DNA of 64,000 bases. Source: Nemertoderma westbladi. Its lineage: Eukaryota; Xenacoelomorpha; Nemertodermatida; Nemertodermatidae. The stretch covers positions 62,001 through 126,000 of the forward strand of contig JAUCBJ010009144.1 in NCBI GenBank assembly GCA_032718475.1. Reading direction: 5' to 3'. The notes under the pieces were generated by a model. That model was not told the origin of the DNA. It made no database searches and was given only the letters and a program-made list of their open reading frames with translations. A program made the position numbers and the translations under genes. Shown here one piece after another: positions 22,233-37,020 of the stretch (its first letter is position 1; the number at the start of each line of letters is the position of its first letter).

Positions 22233-23999
22233 AGCCATGTCAAAATCCTTGGTATTTTTCTGCAATAATTTATCAAAATATCCTCTGATTCTTTACTATA
22301 ACCATATCGATTTTGATATTTATAACTTCTAACCCACTCCACGAGATAGAGAATCTTAAATGAAAGTCAAAAGAACAGGTAACACTTACATTTATAGCAG
22401 TAATCAGCTGTTATATGCTACGTCTTTCCGCTGGAGATGGATGAATTTTGATTGTGTCAGAACACCCCCTATCTGTGGCTGTCTGAGTGGAGAGATAAGA
22501 ATCCTGTTTCCGTATTAATATTATTTATTATAGTTTCATCGTATTGCTAAAGTGGCTGGAGCTAAAGTTATTATGTAATGCAATAATTGACCTCAAATAT
22601 CTCAGCTATTTCATGAACATAATGAAGTATTAAATCCATGTCAAAATCCTTGGTGTTTTTCTGCAATAATTAATCAAAATATCCTCTGATTCTTTACTAT
22701 AACCATATCGATTTTAATATTTATAACTTCTAACCCACTCCACGAGATAGATAATCTTAAATGAAAATCAAAAGAACAGGTAACACTTATATTTATAGAA
22801 GTAATCAGCTGTTATTTGCTACGTCTTTTCACTGGAGATGGATGAATTTTGATTGTGTCAGAACACCGCCTATCTGTGGCTGTCTAAGTGGAGAGATAAG
22901 TATCCTATTTCCGTGTTAATATTGTTGTGTTCTAGAATATTTATTATAGTTTCATCGTATTGCTAAAGTGGCTAGAGCTAAAGTTATTATGTAATGCAAT
23001 AATTCACCTCAAATATCACAGCTATTTCATGAACATAATGAAGTATTAAAGCCATGTCAAAATACTTGGTGTTTTTCTGTAATAATTTATCAAATTATCC
23101 TCTGATTTTCTACAAAAACCATATCGATTTTCTAATTTATATCTTCTAACCCACTCCACGAGATAGAGAATCTTAAATGAAAGTCAAAAGAACAGGTAAC
23201 ACTTACATTTATAGAAGTAATCAGCTGTTATTTGCTACGTCTTTCCACTGAAGATGAATGAATTTTGATTGGGTCAGAACACCCCCTATCTGTGTTTGTA
23301 TGCGTGGAGAGATAAGTAGACTATCTCCCTATTAATATTGCTGTGTTCTAGAATATTTATTATTGTTTCATCGTATTGCTAAAGTGGCTGGAGCTAAAGT
23401 TATTATTTAATGCAAATATCTCAGCTATTTCATGAAAATAATGAAGTATTAAAGCCATGTCAAAATCATTGGTGTTTTTCTGCAATAATTTATCAAAATA
23501 TCCTCTGATTCTTTACTATAACCATATCGATTTTAATATTTATAACTTCTAACCCACTCCACGAGATAGATAATCTTAAATGAAAATCAAAAGAACAGGT
23601 AACACTTATATTTATAGAAGTAATCAGCTGTTATTTGCTACGTCTTTCCGCTGGAGATGGATTAATTTTGATTGCGTTGGAACACCCCCTATCTGTGGCT
23701 TTCTGGGTGGAGATATAAGTATCCTATCTCCCTATTAATATTGCTGTGTTCTAGAATATTTATTATTGTTTCATCGTATTGCTAAAGTGGCTGGAGCTAA
23801 AATTATTATGTAATGCAATAATTCACCTCAAATATCTCAGCTATTTCATGAACATAATGAAGTATTAAAGCCATGTCAAAATACTTGGTGTTTTTCTGTA
23901 ATAATTTATCAAAATATCCTCTGATTTTTTTTAAAAACCATATCGATTTTCTAATTTATATCTTCTAACCCACTCCACGAGAAAGAGAATCTTAAATGA

Positions 24000-26900
24000 A
24001 AGTCAAAAGAACAGGTAACACTTACATTTAAAGAAGTAATCAGCTGTTATTTGCTACGTCTTTCTGCTGGAGATGGATGAATTTTGATTGCGTTGGAACA
24101 CCCCCTATCTGTGGCTGTATGAGTGGAGAGATAAGTAGCCTATCTCCCTATTAATATTGTTGTGTTCTAGAATATTTATTATTGTTTCATCGTATTGCTA
24201 AAGTGACTAGAGCTGAAGTTAACTCATAATACAATAATTCACCTCAAATATCTCAGCTATTTCATGAACATAATGAAGTATTAAAGCCATGTCAAAATCC
24301 TTGGTGTTTTTCTGCAATAATTTATCAAAATATCCTCTGTTTTTTTACAAAAACCATATCGATTTTCATATTTATAACTTCTAACCCACTCCAAGAGATA
24401 GAGAATCTTAAATGAAAGTCACAAGAACAGTAACACTTACATTTATAGCAGTAATCAGCTGTTATTTGCTACGTCTTTCCACTGGAGATGGATGAATTTT
24501 GATTGTGTCAGAACACCGCCTATCTGTGGCTGTCTAAGTGGAGAGATAAGTATCCTATTTCCGTGTTAATATTGTTGTGTTCTAGAATATTTATTATAGT
24601 TTCATCGTATTGCTAAAGTGGCTGGAGCTAAAGTTATTATGTAATGCAATAATTCACCTCAAATATCACAGCTATTTCATGAACATAATGAAGTATTAAA
24701 GCCATGTCAAAATACTTGGTGTTTTTCTGTAATAATTTATCAAATTATCCTCTGATTTTTTTTAAAAACCATATCGATTTTCTAATTTATATCTTCTAAC
24801 CCACTCCACGAGATAGAGAATCTTAAATGAAAGTCAAAAGAACAGGTAACACTTACATTTATGGAAGTAATCAGCTGTTATTTGCTACGTCTTTCCACTG
24901 AAGATGAATGAATTTTGATTGGGTCAGAACACCCCCTATCTGTGGTTGTATGCGTGGAGAGATAAGTAGACTATCTCCCTATTAATATTGCTGTGTTCTA
25001 GAATATTTATTATTGTTTCATCGTATTGCTAAAGTGGCTGGAGCTAAAGTTATTATTTAATGCAAATATCTCAGCTATTTCATGAAAATAATGAAGTATT
25101 AAAGCCATGTCAAAATCATTGGTGTTTTTCTGCAATAATTTATCAAAATATCCTCTGATTTTTTTCAATAACCATATCGATTTTCATATTTATAACTTCT
25201 ATCCCACTCCACGAGATAGAGAATCTTAAATGAAAGTCAAAAGAACAGGTAACACTTACATTTAAAGAAGTAATCAGCTGTTATTTGCTACGTCTTTCCG
25301 CTGGAGATGGATGAATTTTGATTGCGTTGGAACACCCCCTATCTGTGGCTGTATGAGTGGAGAGATAAGTAGCCTATCTCCCTATTAATATTGTTGTGTT
25401 CTAGAATATTTATTATTGGTTCATCGTATTGCTAAAGTGGCTGGAGCTAAAGTTATTATGTAATGCAATAATTCACCTCAAATATCACAGCTATTTCATG
25501 AACATAATGAAGTATTAAAGCCATGTCAAAATACTTGGTGTTTTTCTGTAATAATTTATCAAAATATCCTCTGATTTTTTTTAAAAACCATATCGATTTT
25601 CTAATTTATATCTTCTAACCCACTCCACGAGATAGAGAATCTTAAATGAAAGTCAAAAGAACAGGTAACACTTACATTTATAGAAGTAATCAGCTGTTAT
25701 TTGCTACGTCTTTCCGCTGAAGATGAATGAATTTTGATTGGGTCAGAACACCCCCTATCTGTGGTTGTATGTGTGGAGAGATAAGTAGCCTATCTCCCTA
25801 TTAATATTGCTGTGTTCTAGAATATTTATTATTGTTTCATCGTATTGCTAAAGTGGCTGGAGCTAAAGTTATTATTTAATGCAAATATCTCAGCTATTTC
25901 ATGAAAATAATGAAGTATTAAAGCCATGTCAAAATCATTGGTGTTTTTCTGCAATAATTTATCAAAATATCCTCTGATTTTTTTCAAAAACCATATCGAT
26001 TTTCATATTTATAACTTCTATCCCACTCCACGAGATAGCTAATCTTAAATGAACGTCAAAACAACAGGTAACACTTACATTTATAGAAGTAATCAGCTGT
26101 TATTTGCTACGTCTTTCAGCAGGAGATGGATGAATTTTGATTGTGTCAAAAAAAACCCTATCTGTGGCTTTCTGAGTGGAGAGATAAGTAGCCTATCTCC
26201 CAGTTAATATTGTTGTGTTCTAGAATATTTATTATAGTTTTATCGTATTGCCAAAGTGACTGGAGCTGAAGTTAACTCATAATACAATAATTCACCTCAA
26301 TTTTGATTGTGTCAGAACACCCCCTATCTGTGGATGTCTGAGTGGAGAGATAAGTAGCCTATCTCCCTATTAATATTGTTGTGTTCTAGAATATTTATTA
26401 TAGTTTCATCGCATTGCTAAAGTGGCTGGAGCTAAAGTTATTATGTAATGCAATAATTGACCTCAAATATCTCAGCTATTTCATGAACATAATGAAGTAT
26501 TAAATCCATGTCAAAATCCTTGTTATTTTTCTGCAATAATTTATCAAAATATCCTCTGATTCTTTACTATAACCATATCGATTTTAATATTTATAACTTC
26601 TAACCCACTCCACGAGATAGATAATCTTAAATGAAAATCAAAAGAACAGGTAACACTTACATTTATAGAAGTAATCAGCTGTTATTTGCTACGTCTTTCC
26701 GCTGGAGATGGATTAATTTTGATTGCGTTGGAACACCCCCTATCTGTGGCTTTCTGGGTGGAGAGATAAGTATCCTACCTCCCTATTAATATTGCTGTGT
26801 TCTAGAATATTTATTATTGTTTCATCGTATTGCTAAAGTGGCTGGAGCTAAAATTATTATGTAATGCAATAATTCACCTCAAATATCTCAGCTATTTCAT

Positions 26901-29600
26901 GAACATAATGAAGTATTAAAGCCATGTCAAAATAATTGGTGTTTTTCTGCAATAATTTATCAAAATATCCTCTGATTCTTTACTATAACCATATCGATTT
27001 TAATATTTATAACTTCTAACCCACTCCACGAGATAGATAATCTTAAATGAAAATCAAAAGAACAGGTAACACTTACATTTATAGAAGTAATCAGCTGTTA
27101 TTTGCTACGTCTTTCCGCTGGAGATGGATGAATTTTGATTGTGTCAGAACACCCCTATCTGTGGCTGTCTGAGTTGAGAGATAAGTAGCCTATCTCCCTA
27201 TTAATATTGTTGTGTTCTAGAATATTTATTATAGTTTCATCGCATTGCTAAAGTGGCTGGAGCTAAAGTTATTATGTAATGCAATAATTGACCTCAAATA
27301 TCTCAGCTATTTCATGAACATAATCAAGTATTAAAGCCATGTCAAAATCCTTGGTGTTTTTCTGCAATAATTTATCAAAATATCCTCTGATTTTTTTAAA
27401 AAACCATATCGATTTTCTTATTTTTATCTTCTAACCCACTCCACGAGATAGAGAATCTTAAATGAAAGTCAAAAGAACAGGTAACACTTACATTTAAAGA
27501 AGTAATCAGCTGTTATTTGCTACGTCTTTCTGCTGGAGATGGATGAATTTTGATTGCGTTGGAACACCCCCTATCTGTGGCTGTATGAGTGGAGAGATAA
27601 GTAGCCTATCTCCCTATTAATATTGTTGTGTTCTAGAATATTTATTATTGTTTCATCGTATTGCTAAAGTGACTAGAGCTGAAGTTAACTCATAATACAA
27701 TAATTCACCTCAAATATCTCAGCTATTTCATGAACATAATGAAGTATTAAAGCCATGTCAAAATCCTTGGTGTTTTTCTGCAATAATTTATCAAAATATC
27801 CTCTGTTTTTTTACAAAAACCATATCGATTTTCATATTTATAACTTCTAACCCACTCCAAGAGATAGAGAATCTTAAATGAAAGTCACAAGAACAGTAAC
27901 ACTTACATTTATAGCAGTAATCAGCTGTTATTTGCTATGTCTTTCCGCTGGAGATGGATGAATTTTGATTGTGTCAGAACACCGCCTATCTGTGGCTGTC
28001 TAAGTGGAGAGATAAGTATCCTATTTCCGTGTTAATATTGTTGTGTTCTAGAATATTTATTATAGTTTAATCGTATTGCTAAAGTGGCTGGAGCTAAAGT
28101 TATTATGTAATGCAATAATTCACCTCAAATATCACAGCTATTTCATGAACATAATGAAGTATTAAAGCCATGTCAAAATACTTGGTGTTTTTCTGTAATA
28201 ATTTATCAAAATATCCTCTGATTTTTTTTAAAAACCATATCGATTTTCTAATTTATATCTTCTAACCCACTCCACGAGATAGAGAATCTTAAATGAAAGT
28301 CAAAAGAACAGGTAACACTTACATTTATAGAAGTAATCAGCTGTTATTTGCTACGTCTTTCCGCTGAAGATGAATGAATATTGATTGGGTCAGAACACCC
28401 CCTATCTGTGGTTGTATGCGTGGAGAGATAAGTAGCCTATCTCCCTATTAATATTGCTGTGTTCTAGAATATTTATTATTGTTTCATCGTATTGCTAAAG
28501 TGGCTGGAGCTAAAGTTATTATTTAATGCAAATATCTCAGCTATTTCATGAAAATAATGAAGTATTAAAGCCATGTCAAAATCATTGGTGTTTTTCTGCA
28601 ATAATTTATCAAAATATCCTCTGATTTTTTTCAAAAACCATATCGATTTTCATATTTATAACTTCTATCCCACTCCACGAGATAGAGAATCTTAAATGAA
28701 AGTCAAAAGAACAGGTAACACTTACATTTAAAGAAGTAATCAGCTGTTATTTGCTACGTCTTTCCGCTGGAGATGGATGAATTTTGATTGCGTTGGAACA
28801 CCCCCTATCTCACCCCTTATCTGTGGCTGTATGAGTGGAGAGATAAGTAGCCTATCTCCCTATTAATATTGTTGTGTTCTAGAATATTTATTATTGTTTC
28901 ATCGTATTGCTAAAGTGGCTGGAGCTAAAGTTATTATGTAATGCAATAATTCACCTCAAATATCACAGCTATTTCATGAACATAATGAAGTATTAAAGCC
29001 ATGTCAAAATACATGGTGTTTTTCTGTAATAATTTATCAAAATATCCTCTGATTTTTTTTAAAAACCATATCGATTTTCTAATTTATATCTTCTAACCCA
29101 CTCCACGAGATAGAGAATCTTAAATGAAAGTCCAAAGAACAGGTAACACTTACATTTATAGAAGTAATCAGCTGTTATTTGCTACGTCTTTCCGCTGAAG
29201 ATGAATGAATTTTGATTGGGTCAGAACACCCCCTATCTGTGGTTGTATGCGTGGAGAGATAAGTAGCCTATCTCCCTATTAATATTGCTGTGTTCTAGAA
29301 TATTTATTATTGTTTCATCGTATTGCTAAAGTGGCTGGAGCTAAAGTTATTATTTAATGCAAATATCTCAGCTATTTCATGAAAATAATGAAGTATTAAA
29401 GCCATGTCAAAATCATTGGTGTTTTTCTGCAATAATTTATCAAAATATCCTCTGATTTTTTTCAAAAACCATATCGATTTTCATATTTATAACGTCTATC
29501 CCACTCCACGAGATAGAGAATCTTAAATGAACGTCAAAACAACAGGTAACACTTACATTTATAGAAGTAATCAGCTGTTATTTGCTACGTCTTTCAGCTG
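24000..29600. repeat. Tandem duplication with an offset of 3466 bp
   Basis: Markers near 24.0-26.1 kb recur near 27.5-29.6 kb: cattta followed by aagaag at 24025 and 27491, and tgtctaagtgg at 24531 and 27997, both 3466 bp apart. The block is rich in a monomer subtype lacking 13 bases (taattcacctcaa) and containing gggtcagaacac and tgtatgcgtgg, the same subtype as the first monomer of the array at 10,354. Confidence 0.7.
26293..26300. other. Truncated-monomer junction shared by three sites
   Basis: Here cacctca jumps straight to attttgattgtg, deleting most of a monomer. The same junction occurs at 30591 and 41570, each preceded by the unusual gtcaaaaaaaaccc-type variant. Shared breakpoints show these three stretches come from one ancestral deletion that was later copied. 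Confidence 0.8.
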
Positions 29601-32044
29601 GAGATGGATGAATTTTGATTGCGTTGGAACACCCCCTATCTGTGGCTGTATGAGTGGAGAGATAAGTAGCCTATCTCCCTATTAATATTGTTGTGTTCTA
29701 GAATATTTATTATTGTTTCATCGTATTGCTAAAGTGGCTGGAGCTAAAGTTATTATGTAATGCAATAATTCACCTCAAATATCACAGCTATTTCATGAAC
29801 ATAATGAAGTATTAAAGCCATGTCAAAATACACGGTGTTTTTCTGTAATAATTTATCAAAATATCCTCTGATTTTTTTTAAAAACCATATCGATTTTCTA
29901 ATTTATATCTTCTAACCCACTCCACGAGATAGAGAATCTTAAATGAAAGTCAAAAGAACAGGTAACACTTACATTTATAGAAGTAATCAGCTGTTATTTG
30001 CTACGTCTTTCCGCTGAAGATGAATGAATTTTGATTGGGTCAGAACACCCCCTATCTGTGGTTGTATGCGTGGAGAGATAAGTAGCCTATCTCCCTATTA
30101 ATATTGCTGTGTTCTAGAATATTTATTATTGTTTCATCGTATTGCTAAAGTGGCTGGAGCTAAAGTTATTATTTAATGCAAATATCTCAGCAATTTCATG
30201 AAAATAATGAAGTATTAAAGCCATGTCAAAATCATTGGTGTTTTTCTGCAATAATTTATCAAAATATCCTCTGATTTTTTTCAAAAACCATATCGATTTT
30301 CATATTTATAACGTCTATCCCACTCCACGAGATAGAGAATCTTAAATGAACGTCAAAACAACAGGTAACACTTACATTTATAGAAGTAATCAGCTGTTAT
30401 TTGCTACGTCTTTCATCTGGAAATGGATGAATTTTGATTGTGTCAAAAAAAAACCCTATCTGTGGCTTTCTGAGTGGAGAGATAAGTAGCCTATCTCCCA
30501 GTTAATATTGTTGTGTTCTAGAATATTTATTATAGTTTTATCGTATTGCCAAAGTGACTGGAGCTGAAGTTAACTCATAATACAATAATTCACCTCAATT
30601 TTGATTGTGTCAGTACACCCCCTATCTGTGGATGTCTGAGTGGAGAGATAAGTAGCTTATCTCCCTATTAATATTGTTGTGTTCTAGAATATTTATTATA
30701 GTTTCATCGCATTGCTAAAGTGGCTGGAGCTAAAGTTATTATGTAATGCAATAATTGACCTCAAATATCTCAGCTATTTCATGAACATAATGAAGTATTA
30801 AAGCCATGTCAAAATCCTTGGTGTTTTTCTGCAATAGTTTATAAAAATATCCTCTGATTCTTTACTATAACCATATCGATTTTAATATTTATAACTTCTA
30901 ACCCACTCCACGAGATAGATAATCTTAAATGAAAATCAAAAGAACAGGTAACACTTACATTTATAGAAGTAATCAGCTGTTATTTGCTACGTCTTTCCGC
31001 TGGAGATGGATTAATTTTGATTGCGTTGGAACACCCCCTATCTGTCGCTTTCTGGGTGGAGAGATAAGTATCCTATCTCCCTATTAATATTGTTGTGTTC
31101 TAGAATATTTATTATAGTTTCATCGTATTGCTAAAGTGGCAGGAGCTAAAGTTATTATGTAATGCAATAATTGACCTCAAATATCTCAGCTATTTCATGA
31201 ACATAATGAAGTATTAAAGCCATGTCAAAATCCTTGGTGTTTTTCTGCAATAATTTATAAAAATATCCTCTGATTCTTTACTATAACCATATCGATTTTA
31301 ATATTTATAACTTCAAACCCACTCCACGAGATAGATAATCTTAAATGAAAATCAAAAGAACAGGTAACACTTACATTTATAGAAGTAATCAGCTGTTATT
31401 TGCTACGTCTTTCCGCTGGAGATGGATTAATTTTGATTGCTTTGGAACACCCCCTATCTGTCGCTTTCTGGGTGGAGAGATAAGTATCCTATCTCCCTAT
31501 TAATATTGCTGTGTTCTAGAATATTTATTATTGTTTCATCGTATTGCTAAAGTGGCTGGAGCTAAAATTATTATGTAATGCAATAATTCACCTCAAATAT
31601 CTCAGCTATTTCATGAACATAATGAAGTATTAAAGCCATGTCAAAATAATTGATGTTTTTCTGCAATAATTTATCAAAATATCCTCTGATTCTTTACTAT
31701 AACCATATCGATTTTAATATTTATAACTTCTAACCCACTCCACGAGATAGATAATCTTAAATGAAAATCAAAAGAACAGGTAACACTTACATTTATAGAA
31801 GTAATCAGCTGTTATTTGCTACGTCTTTCCGCTGGAGATGGATGAATTTTGATTGTGTCAGAACACCCCTATCTGTGGCTGTCTGAGTTGAGAGATAAGT
31901 AGCCTATCTCCCTATTAATATTGTTGTGTTCTAGAATATTTATTATAGTTTCATCGCATTGCTAAAGTGGCTGGAGCTAAAGTTATTATGTAATGCAATA
32001 ATTGACCTCAAATATCTCAGCTATTTCATGAACATAATGAAGTA

Positions 32045-32048
32045 TTAA
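32045..32048. other. Empty-site counterpart of the family B insertion (first)
   Basis: The stretch gcaataattgacc ... gaagtaTTAAatccatgtc with ccttgttattt matches the flanks of the family B element at 34475-36026 but has one TTAA and no insert. Confidence 0.8.
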
Positions 32049-34474
32049 ATCCATGTCAAAATCCTTGTTATTTTTCTGCAATAATTTATCAAAATATCCT
32101 CTGATTTTTTTCAAAAACCATATCAATTTTCATATTTATAACTTCTATCCCACTCCACGAGATAAAGTATCTTAAATGAAAGTCAAAAGAACAGGTAACA
32201 CTTACATTTATAGAAGTAATCAGCTGTTATTTGCTACGTCTTTCCGCTGGAGATGGATTAATTTTGATTGCGTTGGAACACCCCCTATCTGTGGCTTTCT
32301 GAGTGGAGAGATAAGTATCCTATCTCCCTATTAATATTGTTGTGTTCTAGAATATTTTTTATAGTTTCATCGTATTGCCAAAGTGACTAGAGCTGAAGTT
32401 AACTCATAATACAATAATTCACCTCAAATATATCAGCTATTTCATGAACATAATGAAGTATTAAAGCCATGTCAAAATCATTGGTGTTTTTCTGCAATAA
32501 TTTATCAAAATATCCTCTGATTTTTTTCAAAAACCACATCGATTTTCTTATTTATAACTTCTATCCCACTCCACGAGATAGAGAATCTTAAATGAACGTC
32601 AAAAGAACAGGTAACACTTACATTTATAGCAGTAATCAGCTGTTATTTGCTACGTCTTTCCGCTGGAGATGGATGAATTTTGATTGCGTTGGAACACCCC
32701 CTATCTGTGGCTTTCTGAGTGGAGAGATAAGTATTCTATCTCCCTATTAATATTGTTGTGTTCTAGAATATTTTTTATAGTTTCATCGTATTGCCAAAGT
32801 GACTAGAGCTGAAGTTAACTCATAATACAATAATTCACCTCAAATATCTCAGCTATTTCATGAACATAATGAAGTATTAAAGCCATGTCAAAATCATTGG
32901 TGTTTTTCTGCAATAATTTATCAAAATATCCTCTGATTTTTTCAAAAACCACATCGATTTTCTTATTTATAACTTCTATCCCACTCCACGAGATAGAGAA
33001 TCTTAAATGAACGTCAAAAGAACAGGTAACACTTACATTTATAGCAGTAATCAGCTGTTATTTGCTACGTCTTTCCGCTGGAGATGGATGAATTTTGATT
33101 GCGTTGGAACACCCCCTATCTGTGGCTGTCTGAGTGGAGAGATAAGTAGCCTATCTCCCTGTTAATATTGTTGTGTTCTAGAATATTTTTTATAGTTTCA
33201 TCGTATTGCCAAAGTGACTAGACTGAAGTTACTCATAATACAATAATTCACCTCAAATATCTCAGCTATTTATGAACATAATGAAGTATTAAAGCCATGT
33301 CAAAATCATTGGTGTTTTTCTGCAATAATTTATCAAAATATCCTCTGATTCTTTACTATAACCATATCGATTTTAATATTTATAACTTCTAACCCACTCC
33401 ACGAGATAGATAATCTTAAATGAAAATCAAAAGAACAGGTAACACTTACATTTATAGATGTAATCAGCTGTTATTTGCTACGTCTTTCCGCTGGAGATGG
33501 ATGAATTTTGATTGTGTCAGAACACCCCCTATCTGTGGCTTTCTGAGTGGAGAGATAAGTAGCCTATCTCCCTATTAATATTGTTGTGTTCTAGAATATT
33601 TTTTATAGTTTCATCGTATTGCCAAAGTGACTAGAGCTGAAGTTGTCTCATAATACAATAATTCACCTCAAATATCTCAGCTATTTCATGAACATAGTGA
33701 AGTATTAAATCCTGTCAAAATCCTTGGTATTTTTCTGCAATAATTTATCAAAATATCCTATAACCATATCGATTTTAATATTTATAACTTCTAACCCACT
33801 CCACGAGATAGATAATCTTAAATGAAAATCAAAAGAACAGGTAACACTTACATTTATAGAAGTAATCAGCTGTTATTTGCTACGTCTTTCCGCTGGAGAT
33901 GGATGAATTTTGATTGTGTCAGAACACCCCCTATCTGTGGCTGTCTGAGTGGAGAGATAAGTAGCCTATCTCCCTGTTAATATTGTTGTGTTCTAGAATA
34001 TTTATTATTGTTTCATCGTATTGCTAAAGTGGCTGGAGCTAAAATTATTTCATGAACATAATGAAGTATTAAAGCCATGTCAAAATAATTGGTGTTTTTC
34101 TGCAATAATTTATCAAAATATCCTATAACCATATCGATTTTAATATTTATAACTTCTAACCCACTCCACGAGATAGATAATCTTAAATGAAAATCAAAAG
34201 AACAGGTAACACTTACATTTATAGAAGTAATCAGCTGTTATTTGCTACGTCTTTCCGCTGGAGATGGATGAATTTTGATTGTGTCAGAACACCCCTATCT
34301 GTGGCTGTCTGAGTTGAGAGATAAGTAGCCAATCTCCCTATTAATATTGTTGTGTTCTAGAATATTTATTATAGTTTCATCGCATTGCTAAAGTGGCTGG
34401 AGCTAAAGTTATTATGTAATGCAATAATTGACCTCAAATATCTCAGCTATTTCATGAACATAATGAAGTATTAA

Positions 34475-36026
34475 CCCTATTAAACCCGGGGGGGGGTCAA
34501 TATGACCCCTCCCATGGTTTTTTTATTATAATTCTGAAACAAACGCAGTTGGGAATCTGAAATTTTATGACTTTTCCTAAAAATCTATTGTCTTCCTAGT
34601 AGTGAAAACCGTTTTCAAAAATATTGGGTACTTTTCGAGTTATAGCACCATTTTTTAACCCTACTTTTGGCACTTTTTTTGAGACGTTTTTTGAAAATTA
34701 CATTTCATTAAATATGAATTGTAACATCTCTATTTTTGATTTACACCGGTTTTTTGGTGTTAGAAATTTGATGGAATTCATATCAATTGATTTAGAAATT
34801 TCAAACTTGTATTTTTCGGCGGGTACCAAATTTTGGTGCCAGCACCAAATTTTGAAATAAGTCAATTTTGTAAATTGAACGTTTGAAACTTGTTTTTTAC
34901 GCAATTGGGGTTTTTTGGGTTTCTGGATTCGATGAAATATATACGAGTTGCACCAAGCGTATCAAACTTGTATTTTTCGGTGCTGTGTGCAAATTTTGGT
35001 GCTAGCACGAAATTTTGAAAATCCATTCAATAGATAAAATTGCTTGTGACAATTTATTTCTTGCGTTTTAGAGGTTTATGGCTGTTCTGAATTCAATGGA
35101 AAATATAATTATCGAACTAGACATCTCAAACTTGTATTTTTCGGATGTGGGTGCAAAATGTGGTGCTAGCACCAAATTTTGAAAACCATCAAATATATCA
35201 ATTGATTGTGTCACCTTGTTTCTTGCGTTATACGGGTTTGTGATGGTTCTGAATTCAATGGAATCAGTAAAAATTTCATAAGAGTTCTCAAACTTGTATT
35301 TTTCGCCGGTGGGTGAAAATTGTTGTGCCAGCACCAAATTTTGGAAAATATGCAAATTGATAAGTAGATAGTATCACCTTGTTTCTTGCGTTATACGGGT
35401 TTATGAGGGTCCTGAATCCGATGGAATCAATAAAAACAGCACTGGACATCGCAAACTTGTACTTTTTGGTGATGGGTACGAAATTTGGTGCTAGCACCAA
35501 AATTTGCCAAATTACGCCGAAAAATACAAGTAGCAATGATCTGGCAGATTAGAAATGTATTCCATTAGAATCAGCACCCTCGAAAACCTGAAAATGTGAA
35601 TTTATGGCATCGTATAAGTGAATTAAAAATTTTGTGTTCTAACTGAAAAGTGCTGGTTACTTGTTTTTTTCATTTTTTTCCTACGCAGAGAGGACTAAAC
35701 AGCCATTTATAGTAATCATATCATTTTTTAATATTTTCCAATGTATTTTGCACCCCAGAAAACCTGTATTGAAAAATAATTAGCCGAAAATGTAACTTTC
35801 AAATTTGGTGAAAATTGTGCACTACTTGTAATTTTGGTGCTGCAATATAACCACCCCAGTACATTTTTTCGAAAATTTTTTTTTTCGGTCGGATCCAGAC
35901 AAGTGAGACCTACGTACAAACAAAAAATCAGACGTTTTCGTAAATATTTCTAGATTTTAGAGGGGGGGGTCAATATGACCCCCCCCCGGTATTTGTACAA
36001 CATTTTATAGCCCGGTACTAATAGGG
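34475..36026. mobile_element. piggyBac-type MITE, family B, copy 1 (1552 bp)
   Basis: Flanked by TTAA at 34471-34474 and 36027-36030. The left end is CCCTATTAAACCCGGG; the right end reads CCCTATTAGTACCGGG on the other strand. Near both ends a G run precedes or follows the palindrome GGTCAATATGACC (the central bases differ slightly from a perfect palindrome). The interior has five degenerate units of about 162 bp. No transposase frame is present; the 78-codon frame at 34624-34860 has no recognisable domain. It is inserted at the same monomer position (gaagtaTTAA) as family A copy 1. Confidence 0.9.
34801..35520. repeat. Five internal units of about 162 bp in family B
   Basis: The motif tcaaacttgtatttttcgg begins at 34801, 34962, 35126 and 35287, with a variant at 35451; spacings are 161, 164, 161 and 164. 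Each is followed by a palindrome of the type TTTGGTGCTAGCACCAAA. The units have diverged from one another. The second element copy has the same set about 3571 bp further on. Confidence 0.85.
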
Positions 36027-37020
36027 TTAAATCCATGTCAAAATCCTTGTTATTTTTCTGCAATAATTTATCAAAATATCCTCTGATTTTTTTCAAATAC
36101 CATATCAATTTTCATATTTATAACTTCTATCCCACTCCACGAGATAAAGAATCTTAAATGAAAGTCAAAAGAACAGGTAACACTGACATTTATAGAAGTA
36201 ATCAGCTGTTATTTGCTACGTCTTTCCACTGGAGATGGATGAATTTTGATTGCGTCAGAACACCCCCTATCTGTGGCTGTCTGAGTTGAGAGATAAGTAG
36301 CCTATATCCCTATTAATATTGTTGTGTTCTAGAATATTTATTATAGTTTCATCGTATTGCTAAAGTGGCAGGAGCTAAAGTTATTATGTAATGCAATATT
36401 TTACCTCAAATATCTCAGCTATTTCATGAAAATAATGAAGTATTAAAGCCATGTCAAAATCCTTGGTGTTTTTCTGCAATAATTTATCAAAATATCCTCT
36501 GATTTTTTACAAAAACCATATCGATTGTCATATTTATAACTTCTATCCCACTCCATGAGATAGAGAATCTTAAATGAACGTCAAAAGAACAGGTAACACT
36601 TACATTTATAGAAGTAATCAGCTGTTATTTGCTGTGTCTTTCTGCTGGAGATGGATGAATTTTGATTGCGTTGGAACACCCCCTATCTGTGGCTGTCTGA
36701 GTGGAGAGATAAGTAGCCTATCTCCCTGTTAATATTGTTGTGTTCTAGAATATTTTTTATAGTTTCATCGTATTGCCAAAGTTACTAGACCTGAAGTTAA
36801 CTCATAATACAATAATTCACCTCAAATATCTCAGCTATTTGATGAACATAATGAAGTATTAAAGCCATGTCAAAATCCTTGGTATTTTTCTGCAATAATT
36901 TATCAAAATATCCTCTGATTCTTTACTATAACCATATCGATTTTAATATTTATAACTTCTAACCCACTCCACGAGATAGATAATCTTAAATCAAAATCAA
37001 AAGAACAGGTAACACTTACA

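Larger units (their letters stand above)
33451..36619. repeat. Tandem duplication carrying a transposon, copy 1
   Basis: This block of satellite plus the family B element is repeated at about 37021-40190 with an offset of 3570-3571 bp (one-base indel near 33721). Shared oddities include tttatagatg, catagtgaag, a shortened atatcctataacc monomer and the deletion junction aaaattatttcatg. Similarity continues more weakly to the left, to about 33.1 kb. Confidence 0.9.

Noticed and set aside
34624-34860. Coding gene of 78 codons in the family B element (also at 38195-38431) and 62 codons in family A (12342-12530, 54666-54854)
   Set aside because: They lie in AT-rich MITE sequence, show no domain or transposase motif, and are explained by element copies sharing the same sequence.
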